This document shows positions 36,082 through 44,766 of a stretch of 50,380 nt of DNA, piece after piece; position 1 is the stretch's first letter; each line of letters opens with the position of its first letter. The DNA is taken from contig NZ_JAEMVD010000006.1 in assembly GCF_029215975.1 (NCBI RefSeq), positions 1-50,380 of the forward strand. Direction: 5' to 3'. A program made the position numbers and the translations under genes. The DNA comes from Sulfurimonas sp. SAG-AH-194-C20. Lineage in GTDB: Bacteria; Campylobacterota; Campylobacteria; Campylobacterales; Sulfurimonadaceae. The notes beneath the pieces are model-generated. The model saw only the letters and a list, made by a program, of their open reading frames with translations, searched no databases and was not told the origin of the DNA.

Positions 36082-37110
36082 ATGCAAAAAGAATACCTCA
36101 CACAAAGCTATGACTTCACACTTCCCGATGAACTCATAGCCACACACCCAGCCTCACCTCGTGACCATGCAAAACTTTTAGTATATGACAGAAAAACAGA
36201 TACAATCACTCATACATATTTTTATGATTTTGAAAAGTTCATCCCTAAAGATTGTGCTCTTATATTTAATGATACTAAAGTGATAAAAGCAAGACTTTTT
36301 GGCCTTAAACCAAGTGGTGGAAAGTTAGAACTACTCATAAACCGTGCACTAAATGCACATGACATAAATGTCTACATTCGTGGAAAAGTAAAAATAGGCA
36401 CACTAATAGTATTTGATGAAAACCTAAATGCGAGAGTTACAAAACTTAACGAAGATGGAAGCCGAGAAGTAAATTTTTATAAAGATGAAGTTCTCCTGCG
36501 TTTTGAAGATATACTTCCTATTATCGACATCATCGGACATATTCCACTTCCTCCATATATACAGAGAAAAGACAATAAAGAAGATGAGAATGAATACCAA
36601 ACTGTTTTTGCTCGTGAGGAAGGTGCAGTTGCAGCCCCTACGGCATCACTTCATTTTACAAAAGAGCAACATGATAGAGTATGTCAAAACTTCAAACATG
36701 CCTATGTCACACTGCATGTAGGGAGTGGTACCTTTAAGCCCGTAGATGTAGAGATAATAACACAACACCCAATGCATTCTGAGTACTATGATATCTCAAA
36801 CGCAGCCAAAAAGTTACTCGACTCAACAACTCCTATACTAAGCATAGGCACAACATCAACACGGACTATAGAGTTTTATGACAAACATGGGAAAGTCCAG
36901 CGCGGTGAAGCAAATCTTTTCCTGCATCCAAACAATAAACCAAGTAGAGTGAACCACCTACTCACAAACTTTCATCTACCAAAATCAACACTTTTAATGT
37001 TAGTCGCTTCTTTTGTAGGCTTAGAAAAAACTCAAGAGTTATATGCAGAAGCTATTAAAGAGAAATACCGCTTTTACTCTTATGGAGATGCGATGCTACT
37101 CATCAACTAG
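36082..37110 (+). CDS. queA: S-adenosylmethionine:tRNA ribosyltransferase-isomerase
   Basis: QueA transfers and isomerises ribose from SAM to 7-aminomethyl-7-deazaguanine in tRNA, making epoxyqueuosine. The 342-residue protein shows YDFTLPDELIA at the N-terminus, FNDTKVIKARL, GAVAAPTASLHF, HVGSGTF and NFHLPKSTL near the C-terminus, all typical. There is no good ribosome site; translation may be coupled with tatC. It ends eight bases from the convergent dprA gene, with no terminator hairpin seen in the gap. Confidence 0.96.
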   Translation: MQKEYLTQSYDFTLPDELIATHPASPRDHAKLLVYDRKTDTITHTYFYDFEKFIPKDCALIFNDTKVIKARLFGLKPSGGKLELLINRALNAHDINVYIRGKVKIGTLIVFDENLNARVTKLNEDGSREVNFYKDEVLLRFEDILPIIDIIGHIPLPPYIQRKDNKEDENEYQTVFAREEGAVAAPTASLHFTKEQHDRVCQNFKHAYVTLHVGSGTFKPVDVEIITQHPMHSEYYDISNAAKKLLDSTTPILSIGTTSTRTIEFYDKHGKVQRGEANLFLHPNNKPSRVNHLLTNFHLPKSTLLMLVASFVGLEKTQELYAEAIKEKYRFYSYGDAMLLIN

Positions 37111-37118
37111 TGCGAATA

Positions 37119-37898
37119 CTATAAAAGTTTACAAATTCCATTTATAATTTCTATCTGACCACTAAGTTCAGCTTCAAATACTCTAGACGGGTACTTTTGT
37201 AAGGCTTCTTCATAACTTGGATGCAAGCTACAAAACTCTAAAAAATCATCATGGACTAATTCTTTTTCTTTTGATTTTCCTGCAAACTCATTAACAAAAG
37301 TATCTATGTTATAAATAGCTTTGGCTTTTCCTTCTTGTAAGAGTCGATTTGTCGCTTCACTCTCCCCTATTCTGTGAGGAAGTACATATATCTCTTTTCC
37401 CATTTTTAGTGCATACTCTACACTTCTCATACTTCCTGAGTTTAAATCTGCATATGTAACAACAAGTACCTCACCAAGAGCGACAACTAGTTCGTTTCTT
37501 AGTACAAAATTATATCGTGTTGAGGGGGAGCCTTCGCTAAATTGACTCAGAACTAAGCCTTTATCTTCTATTTCAGTTATAAGATTTTTATTTATTGAAG
37601 GGTAGTGTTTGTCCAGACCTGTGGCTGCAACCATGATAGTGTTTTGAGTACCCGCTGATTTATGAGCTATTGCATCTACACCTATTGCTCCACCACTTAC
37701 TGTACAGACACCTCTACTAGAAAGTTTTTGTGCTAATTCTTGTGTTTTATGTCGAGCATATTGATTTGGTTTTCGACTTCCGATTATAGATATTTTTTTA
37801 TTTTTTAGAAGTGCCCTATTTCCAAGAAAGAAAAGAGGCTGAGGATACTTTTTCATATCCTCTAGTTCTCTTATATGAAACTCAGCTATCTCAATCAT
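37119..37898 (-). CDS. dprA: DNA-processing protein DprA
   Basis: DprA protects incoming single-stranded DNA and loads RecA in natural transformation. The 259-residue protein is a minimal form made almost entirely of the Rossmann-like core: IIGSRKPNQYA, VSGGAIGVDAIAH, VLSQFSEG and RNELVVALGEVLVV are in order. It lacks the C-terminal winged-helix domain found in longer DprA proteins, which is usual in Campylobacterota. The deacetylase-like gene is six bases upstream, so they are likely cotranscribed. Confidence 0.94.
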   Translation of the reverse strand: MIEIAEFHIRELEDMKKYPQPLFFLGNRALLKNKKISIIGSRKPNQYARHKTQELAQKLSSRGVCTVSGGAIGVDAIAHKSAGTQNTIMVAATGLDKHYPSINKNLITEIEDKGLVLSQFSEGSPSTRYNFVLRNELVVALGEVLVVTYADLNSGSMRSVEYALKMGKEIYVLPHRIGESEATNRLLQEGKAKAIYNIDTFVNEFAGKSKEKELVHDDFLEFCSLHPSYEEALQKYPSRVFEAELSGQIEIINGICKLL

Positions 37899-37904
37899 AC
37901 TAAG

Positions 37905-38894
37905 TTATAGTCTATTAATATAGACTAATTCCACATCTTTGAGTAGTTCTTTTGACTCATAAAGTGCCTGAAGAGTGTTTCGGTGAGGATGACCTATTGC
38001 TATCGCTGTTCCATGGCTTTTAGCAACATCTATAGCTTTTTTTATCTGTGCTAAGACATACGGTTTATCCATATGGTGATCTAAAAAAACATCACGAGCA
38101 ACATACTTTAATCCAAAGTTTTTAAGAACCTTAGGAGCTTTAGTTTGGGCTGTTGTTCTGCTGTCTATAAAGTGAATATTATTTGTATTTAGTGCAAAAA
38201 TCAGCCTATTCATAGCAACTTCACTTGCTGTGAATTTACTTCCGGTGTGGTTATTAATATATGCAACTTTTGGGAAGAGTTTTTTTATCTCTTTTATTCT
38301 TGCAGATATTACACTTTGCTTATCATGAATACGAAGTGTATTTGGCTCTTCAGCACTCCAGTTTTGTGCTTCCATAGGTAGATGGACCATATATATGTTT
38401 TCAAGTTGTGCTAGTTTTTGTGTATTTGGTCGCGCCTTACTTGGAGGCAAAAAAGACATGGTAAGAGGAAGTCTCAAGCTTTTAATCGCTTTAACTTGAG
38501 AAGAAGTCCCTACATCATCAATTATTATCGCTAAAAGTGCTTTATGAGGAGTAATGACCTTTTTTCTTTGCGCCATTTTAGGTACATTTGCTAAAGATGT
38601 TCCATCAATTTCATGTGATGCAGATATGTACTGTTTTGTATCTTTTTTCAGTACACTTTTTAATCTTTTGTTTACACTTATAGGTTTTTTGGCTAGCTTT
38701 TTATCTAACTTATTTAAAAGTTTTTTTTCTTTAGTGTATGTTTTTTCCACTTTACTTTTTCCATCAGAAAAACCTATATAGTAACCCGCTAAAAGTGCAC
38801 TTAGTACTAAAGCTACGAGGGATAAGAACCATGCTATATAGGTAAGTATTTTACTGTTAGTGTGAGTTTTTTTACTTCTTTTTCGTTTAGCCAT
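37905..38894 (-). CDS. Divergent polysaccharide deacetylase-type periplasmic protein
   Basis: The 329-residue protein has one N-terminal membrane helix (about residues 15-36) and a periplasmic domain similar to the divergent polysaccharide deacetylase (YibQ) family. The core includes ALLAIIIDDVGTS, PLTMSFLPPS, YMVHLPMEAQ, YINNHTGSKFT, HFIDSRTTAQ and AIAIGHPHRNT. Members of this group probably act on cell-wall or capsule polysaccharide, but the activity is not established. The linker after the helix is very lysine-rich. dprA lies downstream. Confidence 0.85.
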   Translation of the reverse strand: MAKRKRSKKTHTNSKILTYIAWFLSLVALVLSALLAGYYIGFSDGKSKVEKTYTKEKKLLNKLDKKLAKKPISVNKRLKSVLKKDTKQYISASHEIDGTSLANVPKMAQRKKVITPHKALLAIIIDDVGTSSQVKAIKSLRLPLTMSFLPPSKARPNTQKLAQLENIYMVHLPMEAQNWSAEEPNTLRIHDKQSVISARIKEIKKLFPKVAYINNHTGSKFTASEVAMNRLIFALNTNNIHFIDSRTTAQTKAPKVLKNFGLKYVARDVFLDHHMDKPYVLAQIKKAIDVAKSHGTAIAIGHPHRNTLQALYESKELLKDVELVYINRL

Positions 38895-39016
38895 TTTTCT
38901 TTATTCTTTATGTTGTTTTTGAAACTATACCCTCTTAAATATTAATATGGAATTTTTATTGCAAATTGACATACAATTATCAAAATATAATAATAAACTT
39001 TTAAGCCACTTTTATG

Positions 39017-39142
39017 TATAATCGCGGTTCCTTTCTCTTTGTAATCTCTTAATACTAAGATATTATAGACAAAGCAATCGTGCTTCGATCCGAGGGGGAA
39101 ACATACGCCATAACGGCAAATACCAAGAGGAGATCATACTAT
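39017..39142 (+). promoter_or_regulatory. Promoter and structured 5' leader of rpsF-ssb-rpsR
   Basis: TATAAT at 39017-39022 gives a start near 39029 and a leader of about 114 bases. The leader can form a long hairpin (39037-39074, stem parts CTTTG/CAAAG, TAAT/ATTA and TCTTA/TAAGA), then ATCG/CGAT (39077-39089) and GCC/GGC (39107-39117). S6:S18 feedback leaders occur upstream of rpsF in many bacteria; I cannot match the exact binding motif here. The ribosome site is AAGAGGAG. Confidence 0.5.
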
Positions 39143-39601
39143 ATGAGAAACTACGAAAACTTAGTAATCGTAAAACCTACATTAACAGCTGAAGAAATTC
39201 AAGCAAGCGTTAAAGCAATCGAAGAAGTTATTACTTCTAACGGTGGCGAGATCGCTGCTACAAGTCCAATGGGAATGAGAAAACTCGCATACCCAATTGA
39301 AAAAAACGAACGTGGTTATTACCATGTTATCTATTCATCAATTGCTCCATCAGCAATTACTGAAATCGAAAGACGTTTCCGTATTAACGAAGATTTACTT
39401 CGTTTTGTAACTATTAAGTACGATACAAATCGTGAAATAGCTGCATTTAACGGTATGGTTACAAAAGCTAAAAAAGCAGCAGAAGCTCCAGCTAAAGTTG
39501 AGACTCCAGTAGTTGAAACTCCAGCAGTAGAAGAAGCTCCAACTGAAGCACCAGCAGTAGAAGCAGTAGCAGAGAAAGCTCCTGAAGCAGCAGCTGAGTA
39601 A
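39143..39601 (+). CDS. rpsF: 30S ribosomal protein S6
   Basis: The start is ATG 39143, with AAGAGGAG upstream and the typical opening MRNYENLVIVKPT; a longer frame back to 39080 runs through the leader and is not real. The 152-residue product has the S6 fold for about 110 residues, including RKLAYPIEKNERGYY and RFRINEDLLRF, plus a C-terminal extension rich in alanine, proline and glutamate. ssb and rpsR follow on the same transcript. Confidence 0.97.
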   Translation: MRNYENLVIVKPTLTAEEIQASVKAIEEVITSNGGEIAATSPMGMRKLAYPIEKNERGYYHVIYSSIAPSAITEIERRFRINEDLLRFVTIKYDTNREIAAFNGMVTKAKKAAEAPAKVETPVVETPAVEEAPTEAPAVEAVAEKAPEAAAE

Positions 39602-39638
39602 TATACTCTTTTAAGAGTAGAAAATTGAAGGAAAACAC

Positions 39639-40217
39639 ATGTTCAATAAACTAATTTTAGTTGGCAACCTTACACGCGACATCGAACTTAGATACTCACA
39701 AAGCGGAACCGCTATAGCAAAAACCGCTATAGCAACTTCTAGAAAATTCACTAGCAATGGTGAGAAGAAAGAAGAAGTATGTTTTGTTGATGTAACATTT
39801 TTTGGTAGAAGCGGTGAAGTTGCTAACCAGTATCTTCGAAAGGGAAGTAAAATTCTTGTTGAAGGTAGATTAAATTTTGAACAATGGGTAGACCAAAATG
39901 GACAGAAACGTTCTAAGCACTCTGTGATAGCAGAAACTATGCAAATGCTTGACTCTAAAGGTGACAATCAAGGTAGCACTTATAATGCTCCTTCAGGTGC
40001 TCCGACAGAAGATGCAAATCAAGGTGGCGGATACAATGCTCCAGCACAAGGTCAAGGTCAAAGTTACCAACAGCCTCAGCAACAGCAGTCGTATCAAAAA
40101 CCAGCTCAGCAGCAAAGTTATAACAATAACCAAGCAGCTCAGCAGCAAAGTCGTCAAATGCCTAGTCCAGACACTGTACCATCTTACGATATTAACGAAG
40201 ATGAAATTCCATTTTAA
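39639..40217 (+). CDS. ssb: Single-stranded DNA-binding protein
   Basis: SSB coats single-stranded DNA in replication and repair. The OB-fold of about 108 residues begins MFNKLILVGNLTRDIELRY. A glutamine-, glycine- and asparagine-rich linker follows, and the protein ends in the acidic tip DINEDEIPF, which binds partner proteins. Length is 192 residues. It has AAGGAAAACAC before ATG and is inside the rpsF-rpsR operon, where ssb often lies. Confidence 0.97.
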   Translation: MFNKLILVGNLTRDIELRYSQSGTAIAKTAIATSRKFTSNGEKKEEVCFVDVTFFGRSGEVANQYLRKGSKILVEGRLNFEQWVDQNGQKRSKHSVIAETMQMLDSKGDNQGSTYNAPSGAPTEDANQGGGYNAPAQGQGQSYQQPQQQQSYQKPAQQQSYNNNQAAQQQSRQMPSPDTVPSYDINEDEIPF

Positions 40218-40241
40218 TAGATAACAAATAAAGGAAATACC

Positions 40242-40505
40242 ATGGCAGAAAAAAGAAAATATAAAAAAAGATATTGTAAATACTGTGAAGCTAAAGTAGA
40301 CTTCATGGATTATAAAGATGCAGGAGCACTTCGTTTCTCTCTTTCAGAGCGTTATAAAATCATGCCAAGACGTTTAACAGGTAACTGTAAACGCCACCAA
40401 GACATGATAAGTATCGTAATCAAACGTGCTCGTGCAGCTGCACTAGTACCATATACTGTAACTCGTAAACAAGTTGTAGTAGCTCCATTCGAAAATCTTA
40501 AATAA
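40242..40505 (+). CDS. rpsR: 30S ribosomal protein S18
   Basis: The 87-residue protein carries the S18 core with [16 protein letters not shown] and [14 protein letters not shown], here with the CxxC-type cysteines preserved (zinc-binding type S18). It has an AAAGGAAA ribosome site. A hairpin is found 12 bases after its stop codon. Confidence 0.97.
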   Translation: MAEKRKYKKRYCKYCEAKVDFMDYKDAGALRFSLSERYKIMPRRLTGNCKRHQDMISIVIKRARAAALVPYTVTRKQVVVAPFENLK

Positions 40506-40516
40506 GATTTTCTTTT

Positions 40517-40535
40517 ACTCCCATTTCTTGGGAGT
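40517..40535 (+). terminator. Possible terminator of the rpsF-ssb-rpsR operon
   Basis: ACTCCCA and TGGGAGT form a perfect 7-bp stem with a five-base loop 12 bases after rpsR. The sequence after it (AATCTCTC) has no strong U-run, so it may stop or only stabilise the 3' end. Confidence 0.55.
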
Positions 40536-40592
40536 AATCTCTCTATACTATTTAGGAATATTTTTTGCTTTACATAGTTAAAAAGCGAAGCA

Positions 40593-42314
40593 ATGAAAAA
40601 CACTCTACTTCTACTACTACTATTAACATCTCTTTATGCAACTCCATCTAACTACTCTATCATCGTAAAAAAGCCATTTAATTCAGCTCTTTTTGACATT
40701 ACTCAAGATTATGATAGAACACTCAGTGCTGTAGGTTTCTCAAAAAACTATAAAAACAACTCCAATACAGCTCTCTCTTACACTAATGCCTTTGATTATT
40801 TAGCAAGTACCTCACAAACATTTGGCTCACAAATGCATATAATGAAAGTAGATAAAACTGCTAAAATAATTCTCTCCAAAGTATCAAACCTTCCAAAGTT
40901 TAATGAAGCAATCGCAGTTGTAAAGACTCCTGCGAATGGCTACTTTATAGGTGGGTATACACTTAATGGTTCACTTCTTGTTGTTAAACTAGATGCAAGA
41001 GGTAACCTACTCTATTCTAAAACATTTGGCACAAAAAACTACGATAGAATGAATAATTTAATTTTGATGAGTGATGGTGGTGTTCTAGCTATTGGTTCTT
41101 CCATAACTTCTCGTTCAAATAGTGACAACATCTTTAATAGTGGACTAGGTAATAATGATATTTTTATCACCAGATTTAGTAAAAATGGGCAAAAACTTTG
41201 GAGTAAAAAGTATGGTACGATGTATGATGATAGAGGTATAGATGCTGTAGAAGCAAGAGATGGTTCAATTATAGTTATTAGCACTACATCATACGAGAAA
41301 AACAGAGATGTAAGTATCATGCGTTTAACAGAAAATGGGAATCGTGTCTGGCTTAAACATTATCAAGAAAAAGGAAATGATGATAATACTGTTATTCCTA
41401 AGAAAATTATTCGACTAAAAGACAATAACTTTGTAGTAGCTCTAACACAATACAACCACATGAGAAAAGAGCATATCCGTCTAATCAAGTTTGATCTTTA
41501 TCAAAACATTCTTATAGACAAAGAAATATTTACTACTTACCCTAGTGAAATAAACGATATAAAAGAGTACTCGGATGGTAAATTTATCGCTGTTGGTTAT
41601 GTAAAGGACTCGTTTAATACCGATGGGCTAGCAATGATTTTAGACTCAAACTTCGTACTTTTAACACAAGAACATTATGGTCAAGAGAATTATGATGTTT
41701 TTAACGGCGTAACTATTATGCATAATTCTCAAGCAGCTATAGCAGGTGTCCATACAGACAATGCTTCACAAGAGACAAATATGTGGATAACAAAACTCAA
41801 CCGCGATGCTAGCATGGCTCAAGTATCAACTAGTGCAGATAGTATTTATGAAAAACTTCGTGAAATATTTAAAGATGAACTCAAATCAAAAAAAATAGAG
41901 ATTAAAAAAGATTTAAGTATTAATGTTATTGACTCTGAACTTTATTTTGAAGCAGGAGCATATAAACTTACAAGTAAACAAAAGTCATTCTTAAGCCTAC
42001 TCTCTTCAAAACTCATGCCATTTTTGTATGCTAACAAAGAAGATATCCGTACATTAGAGATAAATGGTCATACTTCTAGTGAGTGGGGAAAGTCAAACTT
42101 TACAGATACTTACCTCAACAATGAAAAGCTCTCACTCAATCGTTCATATGAAACAATGAGTCATATCTTTAAAAAACAGAACAAGCATACACAAGTATGG
42201 CTATCACAAGTACTTAGAGGAAGTGGTTATAGTTCTTCTCAACATATAAAGTATAGCAATATAGAATCTAAGAAAAAGTCTAGAAGAGTAAGTTTTAAAG
42301 TGGTTTTGAAATAA
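40593..42314 (+). CDS. Secreted repeat protein with OmpA-like C-terminal domain
   Basis: The 573-residue protein has a signal peptide (NTLLLLLLLTSLYA). The middle consists of strand-rich repeats typical of a beta-propeller, with recurring blocks such as GxYFIGGYTLNG, GGVLAIGSS and SIIVISTTS, about 45-50 residues apart. The last 130 residues resemble an OmpA/MotB peptidoglycan-binding domain, with LYFEAGAYKLTSKQ, INGHTSSEWG and a final SKKKSRRVSFKV. It is probably an outer-membrane or periplasmic protein held to the cell wall. Ligand unknown. Confidence 0.78.
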   Translation: MKNTLLLLLLLTSLYATPSNYSIIVKKPFNSALFDITQDYDRTLSAVGFSKNYKNNSNTALSYTNAFDYLASTSQTFGSQMHIMKVDKTAKIILSKVSNLPKFNEAIAVVKTPANGYFIGGYTLNGSLLVVKLDARGNLLYSKTFGTKNYDRMNNLILMSDGGVLAIGSSITSRSNSDNIFNSGLGNNDIFITRFSKNGQKLWSKKYGTMYDDRGIDAVEARDGSIIVISTTSYEKNRDVSIMRLTENGNRVWLKHYQEKGNDDNTVIPKKIIRLKDNNFVVALTQYNHMRKEHIRLIKFDLYQNILIDKEIFTTYPSEINDIKEYSDGKFIAVGYVKDSFNTDGLAMILDSNFVLLTQEHYGQENYDVFNGVTIMHNSQAAIAGVHTDNASQETNMWITKLNRDASMAQVSTSADSIYEKLREIFKDELKSKKIEIKKDLSINVIDSELYFEAGAYKLTSKQKSFLSLLSSKLMPFLYANKEDIRTLEINGHTSSEWGKSNFTDTYLNNEKLSLNRSYETMSHIFKKQNKHTQVWLSQVLRGSGYSSSQHIKYSNIESKKKSRRVSFKVVLK

Positions 42315-42333
42315 TTTAAAGAGGATTAAAGAG

Positions 42334-42369
42334 AAAAAGTAAACCTAACTCATAAAGAGTTTAGGTTTA
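42334..42369 (-). terminator. Intrinsic terminator of the small Cys-containing periplasmic protein gene
   Basis: On the minus strand a stem with one bulged base (the arms pair TAAACCTAACTC with GAGTTTAGGTTTA) encloses ATAAA and is followed by CTTTTTC. It lies 12 bases after the stop of the 42381 gene and faces the convergent OmpA-like gene, for which it lacks a U-run. Confidence 0.72.
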
Positions 42370-42380
42370 AAAGTTATAGA

Positions 42381-42719
42381 TTAACCACAAGATGGTACTT
42401 CACCATCAGATGCATATTTCCATACAAAGTCATAAAGGTTGTTAATATCTTTTTCTTTCATTTTGTTAATTTTCTTTACACCATGAGAACAGATGCTTTT
42501 CCATTCGTCTTGAAGCTTTCCGGTATCTTTGATTCCAGCCCATTCTTGACGAGAATGCTTAGTTGCAAAAACTGCACCATTTTTAAGACCATCTTTTTTA
42601 CAAACTTTTAGTTTCTTAAGATAGTATTTTTGACCTTTTTTTGCATCAGCAATCGCACTTGTAGTGAAAACTGATCCAGCTACCATTGCAGCTAATAATA
42701 ACGAAGTTGTTTTTTTCAT
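42381..42719 (-). CDS. Small periplasmic protein, cytochrome-like without CxxCH
   Basis: The 112-residue product has a signal peptide (LLLAAMVAGSVFTTSAIA) and a mature part of about 88 residues with four cysteines. Helical spacing (KKGQKYYLKKLKVC, then TKHSRQEWAGI, then YDFVWKYASD) is reminiscent of small class I cytochromes, but no CxxCH heme-binding motif exists; VCKKDG and ICSHGV are the closest. The cysteines may instead form disulfides. I do not know its function. It has AAGGAAA before the start and its own terminator. Confidence 0.7.
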   Translation of the reverse strand: MKKTTSLLLAAMVAGSVFTTSAIADAKKGQKYYLKKLKVCKKDGLKNGAVFATKHSRQEWAGIKDTGKLQDEWKSICSHGVKKINKMKEKDINNLYDFVWKYASDGEVPSCG

Positions 42720-42832
42720 TTAATTTCCTTTTTGTTTTTGTAATAAGTCTGTGGTATACTACACTCAATTATATAAATAATAGATTAATCTTATGTACTG
42801 AGAGAATAAATTAAACTTTCTACTTTCTTTTG

Positions 42833-43153
42833 TTACGCTTGTCTATCTCTTGAGGACTCTTTAAATTCAAGTCTTGTTTTATCTTGTTTGAGTTTTTTGT
42901 AAAGTTTAAACTTTGCTTTTTCTAATTCTTTATCATTATAAGAGAACTCTACTTGAAGTTTATCATCTGAAATCTTTGCACTATCCATCGCAAAAAGTTT
43001 CAACTCTTTTTTTGTAAGTTTCGCTTTTAAAATGCCATATAGCTCTTTATCTTCTACTATGAGGTCCATAGAATCTAAAACGCAGTACTCCGCTAGCCTT
43101 TCTCTAAATGTATTTTCTTTGTGGTATTGTCTCCACACTGTATTTTCTAACAT
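42833..43153 (-). CDS. Hypothetical small cytoplasmic protein downstream of serB
   Basis: The 106-residue product is set to start at ATG 43153, immediately after the serB stop, with GGAG 11 bases upstream; a longer frame would overlap serB and has no support. It is charged, helical and Lys/Glu-rich, especially at the C-terminus, with no recognised domain or membrane segment. Operon position after serB suggests cotranscription only. Confidence 0.6.
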   Translation of the reverse strand: MLENTVWRQYHKENTFRERLAEYCVLDSMDLIVEDKELYGILKAKLTKKELKLFAMDSAKISDDKLQVEFSYNDKELEKAKFKLYKKLKQDKTRLEFKESSRDRQA

Positions 43154-43155
43154 AA

Positions 43156-43779
43156 TTATATTTTCTCCAGTATTAAAGTTAAGTCTTTGTCTTTTATGAT
43201 GATATTTGCCTCTGCTTCTAAAACAGGTCTCGCACAAAATGCGATACGAGTTCCTGCATGTTTAAACATGCTCAAATCATTTGCACCATCACCACATACT
43301 AATGTTTCCTCTGCATTTACACCTAAGATGTTTTGTAGACGCTCTAGCATATCACCTTTAGAGTGAGAAAACATCATATCTCCGCCTACTAAACCAGTAA
43401 GTTTTCCGTTCTTTTCATGCAAGACATTAGAAAAGTCTGCATCGTAACCTAGTATATCTTTTGCATATCCAGTTGCAGTTCTAAAACCACCAGAAAAGCA
43501 TACAACTGTCATGCCTTTTTCTTTAAGTGCTTTTATCGTCTCTTTTGCACCAGGCATAAAAGGAAGGTTTTGGCTTATTTTTTCAACTACAGAAAAATCA
43601 AGACCTTTTAAAAGTCCAACTCTTTGTTGTAGTGACTCAAAAAAATCAAGTCTTCCACTCATCGCTTCTTCAGTTATCGCGGCTACTTTTTCACCGATTC
43701 CAAGCTCGGTCGCAAAGAAATCTATAGTCTCTCCATCCATAAGTGTAGAATCAAAATCAAATACAGCTAGTTTTAGCAT
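43156..43779 (-). CDS. serB: Phosphoserine phosphatase
   Basis: SerB makes serine from phosphoserine. The 207 residues show HAD motifs: VFDFDSTLMDGETID (nucleophile Asp), VVCFSGGF (motif II), and VCGDGANDLSM (motif IV). The cap domain is the short C1 type, and the protein lacks the N-terminal ACT-like extension of longer forms. Transcription starts from the palindromic promoter shared with metF. Confidence 0.95.
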   Translation of the reverse strand: MLKLAVFDFDSTLMDGETIDFFATELGIGEKVAAITEEAMSGRLDFFESLQQRVGLLKGLDFSVVEKISQNLPFMPGAKETIKALKEKGMTVVCFSGGFRTATGYAKDILGYDADFSNVLHEKNGKLTGLVGGDMMFSHSKGDMLERLQNILGVNAEETLVCGDGANDLSMFKHAGTRIAFCARPVLEAEANIIIKDKDLTLILEKI

Positions 43780-43796
43780 TAAATCTTCTCTCTTTT

Positions 43797-43818
43797 GTTA
43801 TAATTGCATCATTATAAC
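43797..43818. promoter_or_regulatory. Perfectly palindromic divergent promoter of serB and metF
   Basis: GTTATAAT and ATTATAAC are exact inverted repeats separated by TGCATC. Each arm carries a perfect TATAAT, one for metF (43799-43804, plus strand) and one for serB (43811-43816, minus strand). With normal spacing, transcripts would begin about seven bases apart and run in opposite directions, each with a leader of about 25 bases and a ribosome site. Confidence 0.6.
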
Positions 43819-43834
43819 TAAAGAGGACTTTTAT

Positions 43835-44746
43835 TTGTTTGATACTTTAATAGAAAAGTTAAATACTAGCACATATATAACTTTAGAAACAACTCCAGGG
43901 CACTCCCCTCTTTTTGCTCCTACTATAGAAAAAATAGCAGAGTTAGAACTTGACAAATATGTAGATGGGTTTTCAACAACAGACAACCCCCTAGCAAAAC
44001 TAAAATACAATGCACTTTTTGCAGCAAAAATGCTACAAGATAGGTTCAAAAAACCGGTAATAGCAACAATGGCAATGCGTGATAGAAATAAGATAGCACT
44101 TCAATCAGACCTTCTTGGCTCAAACGAAGTTGATATTCGTGCTATTTTAGCACTGACAGGTGATCCTGCAACCATGAGTGATCAACCTCATACAAAAGGT
44201 GTTTTTGAGGGTGATAGTACACTTCTGCTAGACATCATCTCTGCATTTAATGCAGGAATGGACCATGCAGGGAAACCTTTAACACATCAACCTAAGCATA
44301 TCTCTGCGTTTGCAGTAGTTAACTCTTATGCTAAGAATCCTAAAACACTACAAAAGAAGATACAAAAAAAGATAAAGCATGGTGCCATAGGAATCATAAC
44401 GCAACCCGTATATGATTTAGAGAGTGCAAAACTTTTACTCGAGCTCCGTGACAATGCAAATGCAGAGTGTTGTCCTGACAAGAAAAAAGCTGAACTCATT
44501 TTTGGAGTTTTTCCTATCACTAAACTTCGTACCGCTCAGTTTCTTTCGGCACATGTTCCAGGTATAAATGTTCCTGACATCTGGTTAGAAAAGCTACGTA
44601 TTGCACATGCTAAAGGTGTAGAAGAAGAGTATAAAGTAGGATTTGAGTTAAGTAAAACTCTATTTGATGACTTAAAGACACTCCATCCAAAAATCCACTT
44701 AATGACTGCAAACCAGTTTCAAGTGGCTAAAGATATACTCGTATAA
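43835..44746 (+). CDS. metF: Methylenetetrahydrofolate reductase
   Basis: MetF reduces methylene-THF to methyl-THF for methionine synthesis. The start is TTG 43835, seven bases after AGAGGA; the frame is open upstream into the serB region but that is antisense. The 303-residue protein has YITLETTPGHSP, ALTGDP, and GIITQPVYD, which match MTHFR. The serine and methionine/one-carbon genes face each other from a single palindromic promoter. Confidence 0.95.
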   Translation: MFDTLIEKLNTSTYITLETTPGHSPLFAPTIEKIAELELDKYVDGFSTTDNPLAKLKYNALFAAKMLQDRFKKPVIATMAMRDRNKIALQSDLLGSNEVDIRAILALTGDPATMSDQPHTKGVFEGDSTLLLDIISAFNAGMDHAGKPLTHQPKHISAFAVVNSYAKNPKTLQKKIQKKIKHGAIGIITQPVYDLESAKLLLELRDNANAECCPDKKKAELIFGVFPITKLRTAQFLSAHVPGINVPDIWLEKLRIAHAKGVEEEYKVGFELSKTLFDDLKTLHPKIHLMTANQFQVAKDILV

Positions 44747-44766
44747 TATAAAGGAAATAAATAACT

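Noticed and set aside
39080-39142. Extended rpsF start
   Set aside because: The codons before ATG 39143 have no S6 homology and contain the ribosome site and leader.
40021-40170. Glutamine-rich repeat as a microsatellite
   Set aside because: It is the normal disordered linker of SSB and stays in frame.
43511-43834. Long N-terminal extension of metF running into serB
   Set aside because: The frame is open for another 108 codons but overlaps serB antisense, has no ribosome site, and metF's own homology begins after TTG 43835 with AGAGGA before it.
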